64,000 nt of DNA. Origin: Micavibrio_C sp965231165. Its GTDB lineage: Bacteria; Pseudomonadota; Alphaproteobacteria; Micavibrionales; Micavibrionaceae. The notes under the pieces were generated by a model that saw only the letters and a program-made list of their open reading frames with translations, ran no database searches and had not been told where the DNA came from. This document shows positions 57,641 through 64,000 of this stretch, one piece after another; position 1 is the first letter of the stretch, and the number at the start of each line of letters is the position of its first letter. The stretch is taken from contig OZ246421.1 of NCBI GenBank assembly GCA_965231165.1, forward strand, positions 2,294,001 to 2,358,000. The letters are read 5' to 3'. The translations under genes were made by a program, and so were the position numbers.

Positions 57641-58991
57641 ATTTTTTATCATAACGCTTGTTATATTGGTGTTTCTGGCCGGAGTGCTTAGCCTCACGCC
57701 CTGGAAAATCATCTTGCAGGGGCAGATCATCTCTGCTTTGGAATCACGTGGGTTTTCAGATGTGAATTTACATGTATCCGGTCTGGGGCTGAAGAGTATC
57801 ATTCTTGACGATATTACTTTCGGTACTGAAAATCCGCTGACGCTTAAGAACGTCAAGCTCGATTACTCTGTCGCCGGTCTGCGGTCACGCCGGTTGGATA
57901 AATTGACGATTTCAGAGCCTGCCTTTGTCTTTCGTCAGATCGACGGGCGCTGGACTGTCGTGCATTTTGAAAATGTACGTTCTTCCGCTGTGGCAAAACC
58001 GATGAGCGTCGCAGTGCTGACGGAAACATTGAAAAAAATCCCTTTTGATCAGGTTGTGGTGGAAAGGGGAACAATGAGGATTGAGACGGAATCATGGACG
58101 CTGACGCTGCCGCTGGAGACTGTCTTTGATAAAAACCTTTCGAAAATTTCCTATAAAGCCGGTAACGCCCATTTCCGCAAAGGCGCTCTCGAAGCTACAA
58201 TTGGTGAGATCATTGCCGATATCGGTTTCGATGAGAAGGTTCAGGCGTGGAAAGGCCAATGGCAAGCGGATCAGATTAATGTCAAAGACGCCCCGGCCCC
58301 CGTACCGCCCTTGAAAGGGCAGGGCACCATTATGGGCATGGGCGCGGCGGTGATTGTTGATGGCGCATTGCAGAGCGCAGATCAATCATATCAGATGATA
58401 TTTCGTTACAATCACTCCTTTGACACTGCGGCAGAGTCCGTGTTGAGTCTGGGTTCAGCGGTCATGCCGTGGAAGGAAGGAGTTGTAAAACTGGAGAGCG
58501 TGAAGATTCCTTTGCGTCAAGGGCAGCCCTTAAATTTAAATGTTCAGGTTGACGGGGTTTCTGTCGATGAATTGCTGGGAGCCATGACAGGGCAAAGAGT
58601 GACCGGCACAGGCCGTGTTTCGGGCACCATCCCGGTTACGATTGGCAAAAACGGTGATCTGGTTTTTGGGCAAGGCAGCCTGACAGCGGCAGGGCCGGGA
58701 AAGATTAACATGCCGCCGGATGCCATTCCCGGTGACAATGAGCAGGTCGCTTTGGTGCGTAATATTCTGGCTGACCTCAATTATACCGCGTTATCCATTT
58801 CCCTGAATAACGATAACCAGAATAATCTGGGGGTGACGATGAGCGTCGAAGGGAGTAATCCCGCTGTTTACAATGGACGTGCCGTAAAATTGAATGTTAA
58901 CCTGACGGGCGACGTGCTGGATTTCATTCAGAAAAATGTTATCTTACTGACGAAACCGCAAACCTTATGGGAAGATGGTGCCGATGAATAA
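57633..58991 (+). CDS. ydbH: YdbH-family envelope lipid-transport protein
   Basis: A 452-residue protein with an N-terminal membrane helix (KFFIITLVILVFLAGVLSL) and a long periplasmic beta-rich region resembling YdbH/TamB-type bridge proteins that move phospholipid between membranes (family knowledge). Family-typical segments are LESRGFSDVNLHVSGLGLKSIILDDI, KVKLDYS-like LKNVKLDYSVAGL, the mid-protein VSGTIPVTIGKNGDLVF, and DVLDFIQKN near the end. At 452 residues it is shorter than E. coli YdbH (about 880). It begins the order ydbH-ynbE-ydbL, the known gene trio. Confidence 0.86.
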   Translation: MRKFFIITLVILVFLAGVLSLTPWKIILQGQIISALESRGFSDVNLHVSGLGLKSIILDDITFGTENPLTLKNVKLDYSVAGLRSRRLDKLTISEPAFVFRQIDGRWTVVHFENVRSSAVAKPMSVAVLTETLKKIPFDQVVVERGTMRIETESWTLTLPLETVFDKNLSKISYKAGNAHFRKGALEATIGEIIADIGFDEKVQAWKGQWQADQINVKDAPAPVPPLKGQGTIMGMGAAVIVDGALQSADQSYQMIFRYNHSFDTAAESVLSLGSAVMPWKEGVVKLESVKIPLRQGQPLNLNVQVDGVSVDELLGAMTGQRVTGTGRVSGTIPVTIGKNGDLVFGQGSLTAAGPGKINMPPDAIPGDNEQVALVRNILADLNYTALSISLNNDNQNNLGVTMSVEGSNPAVYNGRAVKLNVNLTGDVLDFIQKNVILLTKPQTLWEDGADE

Positions 58992-59181
58992 CCAGTTTAG
59001 CAGGGTTTTGATGCTTCTGATTTTACCCGTCCTTGCAGGCGGATGTACGCCGACGGTGCAGTTACAGGCACCGGAGAAGCCGATCGAGATTAATCTTAAT
59101 GTGAATATCGAGCACCACGTCAAAGTCGAAATCGAAAAAGACGTGCGCGCCAGCATTAACAAGAATAAAGACATTTTCTAA
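58984..59181 (+). CDS. ynbE: YnbE-family lipoprotein
   Basis: A 65-residue lipoprotein. Signal MNNQFSRVLMLLILPVLAGG with lipobox GGC, then a conserved pattern PTVQLQAPEKPIEINLNVNIEHHVKVEIE. An ATG three codons upstream (58975) is possible; 58984 gives the conventional signal. It overlaps the ydbH stop by eight bases. In E. coli, YnbE joins YdbH at the outer membrane. Confidence 0.9.
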   Translation: MNNQFSRVLMLLILPVLAGGCTPTVQLQAPEKPIEINLNVNIEHHVKVEIEKDVRASINKNKDIF

Positions 59182-59194
59182 CGGGAGAAATCTT

Positions 59195-59521
59195 ATGAAG
59201 CTTTATGCTATAGCCCTCGGGCTTGTTCTTACAGTGATGACAGTATTTCCGGCCTTTGCGCTTGACCTGCAACAGGCCAGAGCCACAGGTTTGGTCGGCG
59301 AGACGACCAAGGGATATGTCGCTGTCATCAAACCATCCCCCGCCGTGGAGGAACTGGTTGCGACCATTAATGCCAAGCGCAAACAGGAATATGCCCGCAT
59401 TTCGCAGGCCAACGGCCAGAGCGTCGATATCGTGGCCAAAGTGGCGGCGGAGCAGATCATCAATAATCTGGAAGAGGGCAGCCTGTATCAGGCGGCTGAC
59501 GGCAGTTGGCGGAAACGTTAG
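59195..59521 (+). CDS. ydbL: YdbL-family periplasmic protein (DUF1318)
   Basis: A 108-residue secreted protein. Signal peptide (YAIALGLVLTVMTVFPAFA) with cleavage after AFA, then LDLQQARATGLVGETTKGYVAVI, matching YdbL/DUF1318. Ribosome site GGGAGAAA lies upstream. The last gene of the ydbH-ynbE-ydbL set, followed by a strong terminator at 59592. Confidence 0.9.
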   Translation: MKLYAIALGLVLTVMTVFPAFALDLQQARATGLVGETTKGYVAVIKPSPAVEELVATINAKRKQEYARISQANGQSVDIVAKVAAEQIINNLEEGSLYQAADGSWRKR

Positions 59522-59591
59522 TCGATCATCCTGGTTGATGGGCCATAATTTTTAGCCCTTCAGGCTGGCTATGATATCGTTCATGCTTTAC

Positions 59592-59630
59592 AATATTCCC
59601 CGTACCGTCCGGTACGGGGAATATTTTTTT
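59592..59630 (+). terminator. Strong rho-independent terminator
   Basis: AATATTCCCCGTACC pairs perfectly with GGTACGGGGAATATT around GTCC (15-base-pair stem), followed by T residues. It closes the ydbL transcript. The next gene starts just downstream (59646), so any start upstream of this hairpin is unlikely. Confidence 0.92.
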
Positions 59631-59645
59631 GCCCGCTTTGGGAAC

Positions 59646-61412
59646 ATGAACCAGAAAATTTTTTTCAGTCTACGTTACAAGATCATGCTCGCCTTTTTTG
59701 GCATTGGGTGTGTCACTAGTATCGTTCTCGGGCAGCAGGCCTACAAGATCCTTGAGGAAAAGCTGTTTTCTGAACTGCGGCGCAATGTTGAAAATATCAC
59801 CCATATAGGGTCAGCCTATATTGACGAGGGCGCTGTTGCGCGCCTGATAGCGCGGCAGCAGGAAGGTGCTACGCCTGCGCAGAGGGATGCCGTTGAATCT
59901 TCCCCGGAATACAAAGCCGTTTATGACCAATTGAATTTTATCCGCAATACGGAACAGGCGCTGATCCGTTATGTTTACCTGCTGACGCCGACCGATGATC
60001 CGGAGGTGGCCCGTTATCTCGTCGATGCCGATGTTCTGCAATCCAAGGCCGCCGGGCTGCCGGATGAGGAAATTTCCCGCTTTAACAGCGATATGGATGT
60101 CGAGCCTTTCCCCGTGCTGCAACAGGCAATGCGAGAGGGAAAGGACATGGTTGAGCAAAACTATGTCTATGACGAAGCTTTCAAGGTCAATACGGTTTCT
60201 GGTTATGCGCCCGTATTTTCCGCTGACGGGCAGAGGATGCTCGCGCTGTTGGGACTGGATATGGCCGATAGTCAGGTACAGGCCGCTCTGGCTGAAGCGC
60301 TGCAAAAATCCATCGCCGTGGGTTTGCTGTCGCTGTTGGCGTCCTTGCTGACGGCGGTGCTCATCGGTACATGGTTTACGCGGGGCATCATCAGGCTTGA
60401 TAGCCTTGTCCGCTCCTTCGCCGAGAAGGATTTTGCGGTACGTGCTTCCTTAAAATCCAACGATGAAGTGGGCAGGCTGGGTTTCAGCTTCAACCACATG
60501 GCCGAAACCATTCAGGATTATAACACGCGTCTGACCGCACTGGCGGAGGCTTATGGCCGTTTCGTGCCGCATGATCTGCTGCGCCTTCTGGAGAAAGACA
60601 GCATCCTCGATGTCAATCTAGGCGATCAGATCCAGAAAGACATGTCGGTTTTGTTCTCCGATATCCGCAATTTCACGGCGATCTCGGAAACGATGAGTCC
60701 GAAGGAGAATTTCGACTATATCAATTCATACCTGCGGCAGGTTGGCCCGGAAATTCGGGCGCATCGCGGCATTATCGACAAATATATCGGCGATGCGGTG
60801 ATGGCGCTGTTCCCCGGCAAGGTCGATGATGCAGTGGATGCGGCGCTGGTGATGCAAAGAAAAGTGCGTGAATATAATGAATACCGCGATGCGCGGCATT
60901 ACCCCGAAATCAAGATCGGTATCGGCGTACATAACGGCAATGTCATGCTGGGCACGATCGGCGAAGACATGCGCATGGACGGTACCGTTATTTCGGATAC
61001 GGTTAATCTGGCCTCTCGGCTCGAAGGGCTGACCAAGAAATATGGTTGCAAGATCGTCGTCAGCGACCGGGTGCTGCAGAAAATGGATAATCCTGAGAAA
61101 TATTTCACCCGCATGATTGATAAGGTTTGTGTCGTCGGTAAGAACGACCCTGTGGTGATTTACGAAGTTTGCGATGCCGATGAAGCCACTGTCATGGCAT
61201 TTAAGCGCGTGACGCTTTCCGATTACGTGGACGCCATTAAACAATATTACGCGCAGGACTTCACCGCTGCCGCCGCTTCTTTCAGCAAAGTACTCGCCGT
61301 GAACGATCACGATGTACCCGCCCGCATTTTTCTTGAACGGTCGCAACGCTTCATCGCCGACGGCGTCCCCGCTGACTGGAACGGCGTTTCACGGTTGGAT
61401 AGCAAGGGGTGA
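59646..61412 (+). CDS. Membrane class III adenylate/guanylate cyclase with HAMP domain
   Basis: A 588-residue signalling enzyme. Membrane helices lie at about 11-33 and 223-243, flanking a periplasmic sensor domain (34-222). Then come a HAMP linker (244-295) and the catalytic domain (330-520) with metal-binding Asp339 (LFSDIRNFTAISETM) and Asp383 (YIGDAVMALFP), and GIGVHNGNVMLGTIG and RMDGTVISDTVNLASRLEGL. It makes cyclic AMP (or cyclic GMP) from the nucleoside triphosphate. ATG 59646 is chosen because an upstream start would run through a terminator hairpin. Its ligand is unknown. Confidence 0.92.
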   Translation: MNQKIFFSLRYKIMLAFFGIGCVTSIVLGQQAYKILEEKLFSELRRNVENITHIGSAYIDEGAVARLIARQQEGATPAQRDAVESSPEYKAVYDQLNFIRNTEQALIRYVYLLTPTDDPEVARYLVDADVLQSKAAGLPDEEISRFNSDMDVEPFPVLQQAMREGKDMVEQNYVYDEAFKVNTVSGYAPVFSADGQRMLALLGLDMADSQVQAALAEALQKSIAVGLLSLLASLLTAVLIGTWFTRGIIRLDSLVRSFAEKDFAVRASLKSNDEVGRLGFSFNHMAETIQDYNTRLTALAEAYGRFVPHDLLRLLEKDSILDVNLGDQIQKDMSVLFSDIRNFTAISETMSPKENFDYINSYLRQVGPEIRAHRGIIDKYIGDAVMALFPGKVDDAVDAALVMQRKVREYNEYRDARHYPEIKIGIGVHNGNVMLGTIGEDMRMDGTVISDTVNLASRLEGLTKKYGCKIVVSDRVLQKMDNPEKYFTRMIDKVCVVGKNDPVVIYEVCDADEATVMAFKRVTLSDYVDAIKQYYAQDFTAAAASFSKVLAVNDHDVPARIFLERSQRFIADGVPADWNGVSRLDSKG

Positions 61413-61419
61413 ACCTTTG

Positions 61420-61767
61420 TTACGAAAGATCCCAATTCGGAATTTTCTTTGGGGCGGTGAAGGTTCTGGGGGCGTTGTCCGGTCTTGCTGTTGCGCCCAC
61501 AGGTGCCGAGGTTTCAAATTTGGCAGCGTCGAGCAGGGCTTTATTGTAGGTGGCGGCTGAGTAACGCTGGCCGTCCACGCGCACTTCATCCCAATCGCGT
61601 CCGGCTTTGAGTGCGGCACCCTGAATATCCAGACCTTGGGCGCGGGATACTTTATCCATGGCGGCGTCGATGGTTTTCAGTGGTACGGTGCCCACCGTCC
61701 TTTCCGCTTCTACGCCTCGGACGCTGGCGACTTCCATGCTGCTCTTCATAAAAACGACATTCGCCAT
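61420..61767 (-). CDS. Hypothetical small protein
   Basis: A 115-residue soluble protein, start MANVVFMKSSMEVASVRG with AGAGG eight bases before the ATG. It contains a helical middle (TIDAAMDKVSRAQGLDIQGAAL) and a polar C-terminal tail. No family known. Convergent with the cyclase gene, 7 bases away. Confidence 0.65.
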   Translation of the reverse strand: MANVVFMKSSMEVASVRGVEAERTVGTVPLKTIDAAMDKVSRAQGLDIQGAALKAGRDWDEVRVDGQRYSAATYNKALLDAAKFETSAPVGATARPDNAPRTFTAPKKIPNWDLS

Positions 61768-61916
61768 AAGGAGTACCTCTCTGTAAAATCCTCCCATAGT
61801 ATATGAAAAACAAATTAAGAATTTTTAAAGAAGCGCAATTTCATTACGCTACGTATGCTTTCTAGGGTGTATTTTGTGTGATATAACAAGACCCAATAAA
61901 ACGATCCGGAGACGAT

Positions 61917-61982
61917 ATGTCAGCCGGACGCAGACAAAGAACAGACAACAGGGATCGCTTTTCCGGCAAGGCTGCGTTTTAG
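61917..61982 (+). CDS. Possible 21-residue basic leader ORF
   Basis: ATG 61917 has a good ribosome site (GGAG, five bases before) and the frame runs to TAG at 61980-61982: MSAGRRQRTDNRDRFSGKAA then F. The next gene (61993) has a poor ribosome site, so translational coupling is possible. Very short and uncertain. Confidence 0.35.
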   Translation: MSAGRRQRTDNRDRFSGKAAF

Positions 61983-61992
61983 ACGGCTTCGG

Positions 61993-62346
61993 ATGGCGAA
62001 AAGACAGATGAAACCGGATCCTCGCTTACAAGATGGGGCTGGCCCGTCCTCAGATGAACTGCTCCGCATGGTGGCGCGGCGACGGGAAACCGCGCTTGAA
62101 CCGCAACGTGTCGGTGCCAGTTTCTTTTTTGAAGTCAAAGGCGGCTGGGAAGTGCGGGCGTTGCTGGATGATGTGAATGTCCGCAAGGTTTATACCATCT
62201 CGGGTCTTGAAGACGCGTTCCATGACCAGACCGTCAGAACCATCCTGATTCCGCGCGATGCTACTGTCAGCCAGAATGTGGCCATACGCGTCTGCGGCCG
62301 TCACGGGCAAGGCAAAACAGTTTTCTTTGAAGCCAAGTCTGAATAG
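61993..62346 (+). CDS. Hypothetical protein
   Basis: A 117-residue soluble protein. Its first 50 residues are basic and polar, followed by a segment with alternating hydrophobics (VGASFFFEVKGGWEVRALLDDVNVRKVYTI, RTILIPRDATVSQNVAIRVCGR), suggesting a small beta-fold. No signal or membrane helix. Convergent with the UbiB-like gene ending at 62356. No family named. Confidence 0.62.
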   Translation: MAKRQMKPDPRLQDGAGPSSDELLRMVARRRETALEPQRVGASFFFEVKGGWEVRALLDDVNVRKVYTISGLEDAFHDQTVRTILIPRDATVSQNVAIRVCGRHGQGKTVFFEAKSE

Positions 62347-62355
62347 GCGATTTTC

Positions 62356-63741
62356 TTAACCGGCCAGATCGAATTTCTTCAGGATTTTCTTCTGCCGTGC
62401 TTCCAATGCGGCCGTATCAAAATCGCTGATCAGTTCGTTGAAGATACGGAACCAGTTTACTTCTGCTTTCAGGTGCAGGAAGACCGATCCCAGCCCCAGG
62501 GCCGCGCGATCCATGAAGACGAATTCACGCGGAACAGTGACGCTCCCCGCCTGTTTTAATTTCTGGTGCACTTCGTGCGCGATTTCACGGCCATACATGC
62601 CGCCTTTGACTTCGCCAATGGTGCGCACCTTGTCGTCGAGCACCGGCGCATAGAGGAACCGTGCCCAGATGGTCAGGGTTTCAATCTGGTCCTTGTTCAG
62701 GCTTTTGAAGCCCCATGTTTCAAACGCATGCACGGCGCGGGCGGGATCGTTCTCCAGCAATGCATGGTACAGGTCGATGACGCCGCCGACGAAGCTCGGT
62801 GGGAATATGCGTACGCAGCCGAAATCCAGCAGGTTGATACTGTCATCCTTGCGCACGGTGTAATTGCCCAGATGCGGGTCGCCATGGATGATGCCGTAAT
62901 AATAAAGCGGCGTGTACCAGGCGCGGAATAAATTCATGGCAATATGGTTGCGCTGTTCCTGCGGCGCGGTTTTGAAGTTCAGGATCTTTTCGCCGTCGAG
63001 CCAGGTACTGGTCAGCAGACGTCCGGTGGAAAGATCGTCGATGATTTCGGCGACATGCACGCCTTTTTCATCTTTCAGTATTTCAGCGTAGAGTTTGCAG
63101 TGACGGGCTTCGCGCTTGTAATCCAGTTCTTCATACAGGCGCGCGGCCAGTTCTTCGTGGATGTATTTTGTCGAAATGGCGCTGTCATATTTCTCATACA
63201 GCGAGAAAATGAGTTTTAGCTGTCGCAGATCGGCGTCGATGGCGGACTGCATGTCCGGGTATTGCAGTTTGCAGGCCACGTTCTGACCGTCGAGCGTGAT
63301 GGCACGGTGCACCTGTCCGAGGCTGGCGGCAGCGGCGGCTTCCTGCTCGAATGATTGGAAGCGTTTTTCCCAGTCAGGCCCCAGTTCGGTTTTCATGCGG
63401 CGGCGAACGAACGCCCAGCCCATCGGCGGTGCATTGGCTTGCAGTTGTTGCAGGGCATCCGCATATTCAGGCGGCAAGGCTTCGGGAATGGTCGAAAGAA
63501 TTTGCCCGACCTTCATCAGCGGGCCTTTCAGGTTGCCGAGTGATTGCAGCAATTCCTGCGCATGCGTGTCGCGTTCGATTTTCAGGCCGAGATAGCGCTC
63601 GCCCGCGATTTTGGCGGCGAGCCCTGCCATTGTCGCCGATACTTTGCCATAACGAGCAACACGGCTGCCCAGCGCACTGGCTTCGGCGTCCGGGGTGGCT
63701 GCCGTTTTTGGCGCTGCCTGCTTTTTTCTTCCTTTAGACAT
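62356..63741 (-). CDS. ABC1/UbiB-family atypical kinase
   Basis: A 461-residue protein of the ABC1/AarF/UbiB family, needed for ubiquinone-type isoprenoid metabolism in many bacteria. KxGQ motif at 77-80 (LMKVGQIL), the A-rich loop (AAAAASLGQVHRA), ATP-site Lys in VACKLQYP, catalytic HGDPHLGNY and metal LLDFGCVR. It lacks a C-terminal membrane helix of the E. coli UbiB type, so it may be another ABC1 subgroup. Divergent from the COQ9-like gene. Confidence 0.9.
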   Translation of the reverse strand: MSKGRKKQAAPKTAATPDAEASALGSRVARYGKVSATMAGLAAKIAGERYLGLKIERDTHAQELLQSLGNLKGPLMKVGQILSTIPEALPPEYADALQQLQANAPPMGWAFVRRRMKTELGPDWEKRFQSFEQEAAAAASLGQVHRAITLDGQNVACKLQYPDMQSAIDADLRQLKLIFSLYEKYDSAISTKYIHEELAARLYEELDYKREARHCKLYAEILKDEKGVHVAEIIDDLSTGRLLTSTWLDGEKILNFKTAPQEQRNHIAMNLFRAWYTPLYYYGIIHGDPHLGNYTVRKDDSINLLDFGCVRIFPPSFVGGVIDLYHALLENDPARAVHAFETWGFKSLNKDQIETLTIWARFLYAPVLDDKVRTIGEVKGGMYGREIAHEVHQKLKQAGSVTVPREFVFMDRAALGLGSVFLHLKAEVNWFRIFNELISDFDTAALEARQKKILKKFDLAG

Positions 63742-63810
63742 TAAGCGCCTCTTGAAAAGTCATAATCATGTCTGCAATATCAAGACAATATATATCACGC
63801 AAAGGCCAAC

Positions 63811-64000
63811 ATGCGAGTCCGTCCTTCCGATCCTTTTTCTTTCCAGACGCCGACGCAGGAAATTCGCGACAATATTGTCGAGGCGGTTCTGCCCGAGGTG
63901 CCGTTTGATGGCTGGACATGGCCTGCGGTTGAACGCGCGGCGGTGAAGGCCGGTTATGAAACAGCGATGGCATCATCGGTTTTTCCGGGTGGGCTTGCCG
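63811..64000 (+). CDS. COQ9-family protein, 5' part (3' end outside window)
   Basis: The frame from ATG 63811 stays open to the window end. It encodes MRVRPSDPFSFQTPTQEI then RDNIVEAVLPEVPFDGWTW, with the PFDGWTW pattern typical of COQ9-like ubiquinone biosynthesis proteins. AAAGG lies upstream. Its pairing with an ABC1-type kinase supports the ubiquinone link. Only the first 63 codons are visible. Confidence 0.78.
   Translation, partial: MRVRPSDPFSFQTPTQEIRDNIVEAVLPEVPFDGWTWPAVERAAVKAGYETAMASSVFPGGLA

Noticed and set aside
59571..59645. Longer cyclase start at 59571
   Set aside because: It would translate through the 59592-59630 terminator hairpin and lacks a signal or ribosome site.
1..64000. 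CRISPR array, IS element or prophage
   Set aside because: No series of equal-length direct repeats, transposase or phage structural gene was seen.

Overview
The window is a chromosomal segment of an alphaproteobacterium with moderate GC. The clearest lineage marker is a circularly permuted, two-piece tmRNA gene at about 35593-35957, which is typical of Alphaproteobacteria. An alpha-type SspB ClpXP adaptor, a COQ9/UbiB-like pair at the right end and the order hflK-hflC-DUF2065-htrA-miaA agree with this. DotM/IcmP- and DotL/IcmO-like proteins beside argS suggest a lineage with a type IVB secretion system, possibly a predatory or host-associated group (inference; Micavibrio-like alphaproteobacteria come to mind). 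No insertion sequence, prophage or CRISPR array is visible.

Layout. 1-6 kb: the 3' part of argS, then a minus-strand cluster dotM/icmP - unknown membrane protein - dotL/icmO - pilin-like protein. 6.2-6.4 kb: tRNA-Thr(TGT) with promoter and terminator. 6.4-17 kb: mostly uncharacterised proteins, with an SDR/esterase operon whose promoter is bracketed by two similar candidate operators, a VOC enzyme, and YggU- and DUF983-family genes. 17-24 kb: leuS, a KefB/YbaL-type antiporter, an FAD/NAD(P)-binding protein and a lone FlgC-like protein. 24-31 kb: OsmC, a lipoprotein, miaA, htrA, DUF2065, hflC, hflK. 31-35.5 kb: mrp/apbC, a palindromic repeat, and folA, an HD phosphohydrolase and thyA (thymidylate/folate metabolism). 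35.6-42.8 kb: ssrA, HAD, sodC, an RNase H-like protein with a broken duplicate of its 5' end, an O-antigen ligase-like protein, sspB, an alpha/beta hydrolase and glutathione peroxidase. 42.8-45.7 kb: an ABC ATPase and an AsmA-family protein. 45.8-50.4 kb: tRNA-Arg(CCG), a spacer with inverted repeats and a tRNA-like fragment, an RNA methyltransferase, and an AT-richer islet of envelope/stress genes (OmpA-like, CBS, DUF1328, entericidin, tiny membrane proteins) ending in a KdpE-like response regulator that lacks the phospho-acceptor Asp. 50.4-57 kb: a complete hut pathway (U, H, G, I, F) taking histidine to glutamate plus formate via formylglutamate. 57-64 kb: an ankyrin protein, ydbH-ynbE-ydbL (envelope lipid transport type), a class III adenylate/guanylate cyclase, small unknowns, an ABC1/UbiB-like kinase and the start of a COQ9-family gene.

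The points most worth a second look are the chromosomal type IVB coupling-complex cluster with two unassigned partners, the pseudo-receiver regulator in the small-protein islet, the unusual 17-residue tmRNA tag, the dual-operator promoter driving a 33-residue ORF, and the block of unrecognised genes at 13.4-17 kb. All family names rest on reading the translated sequence, not on a database search.
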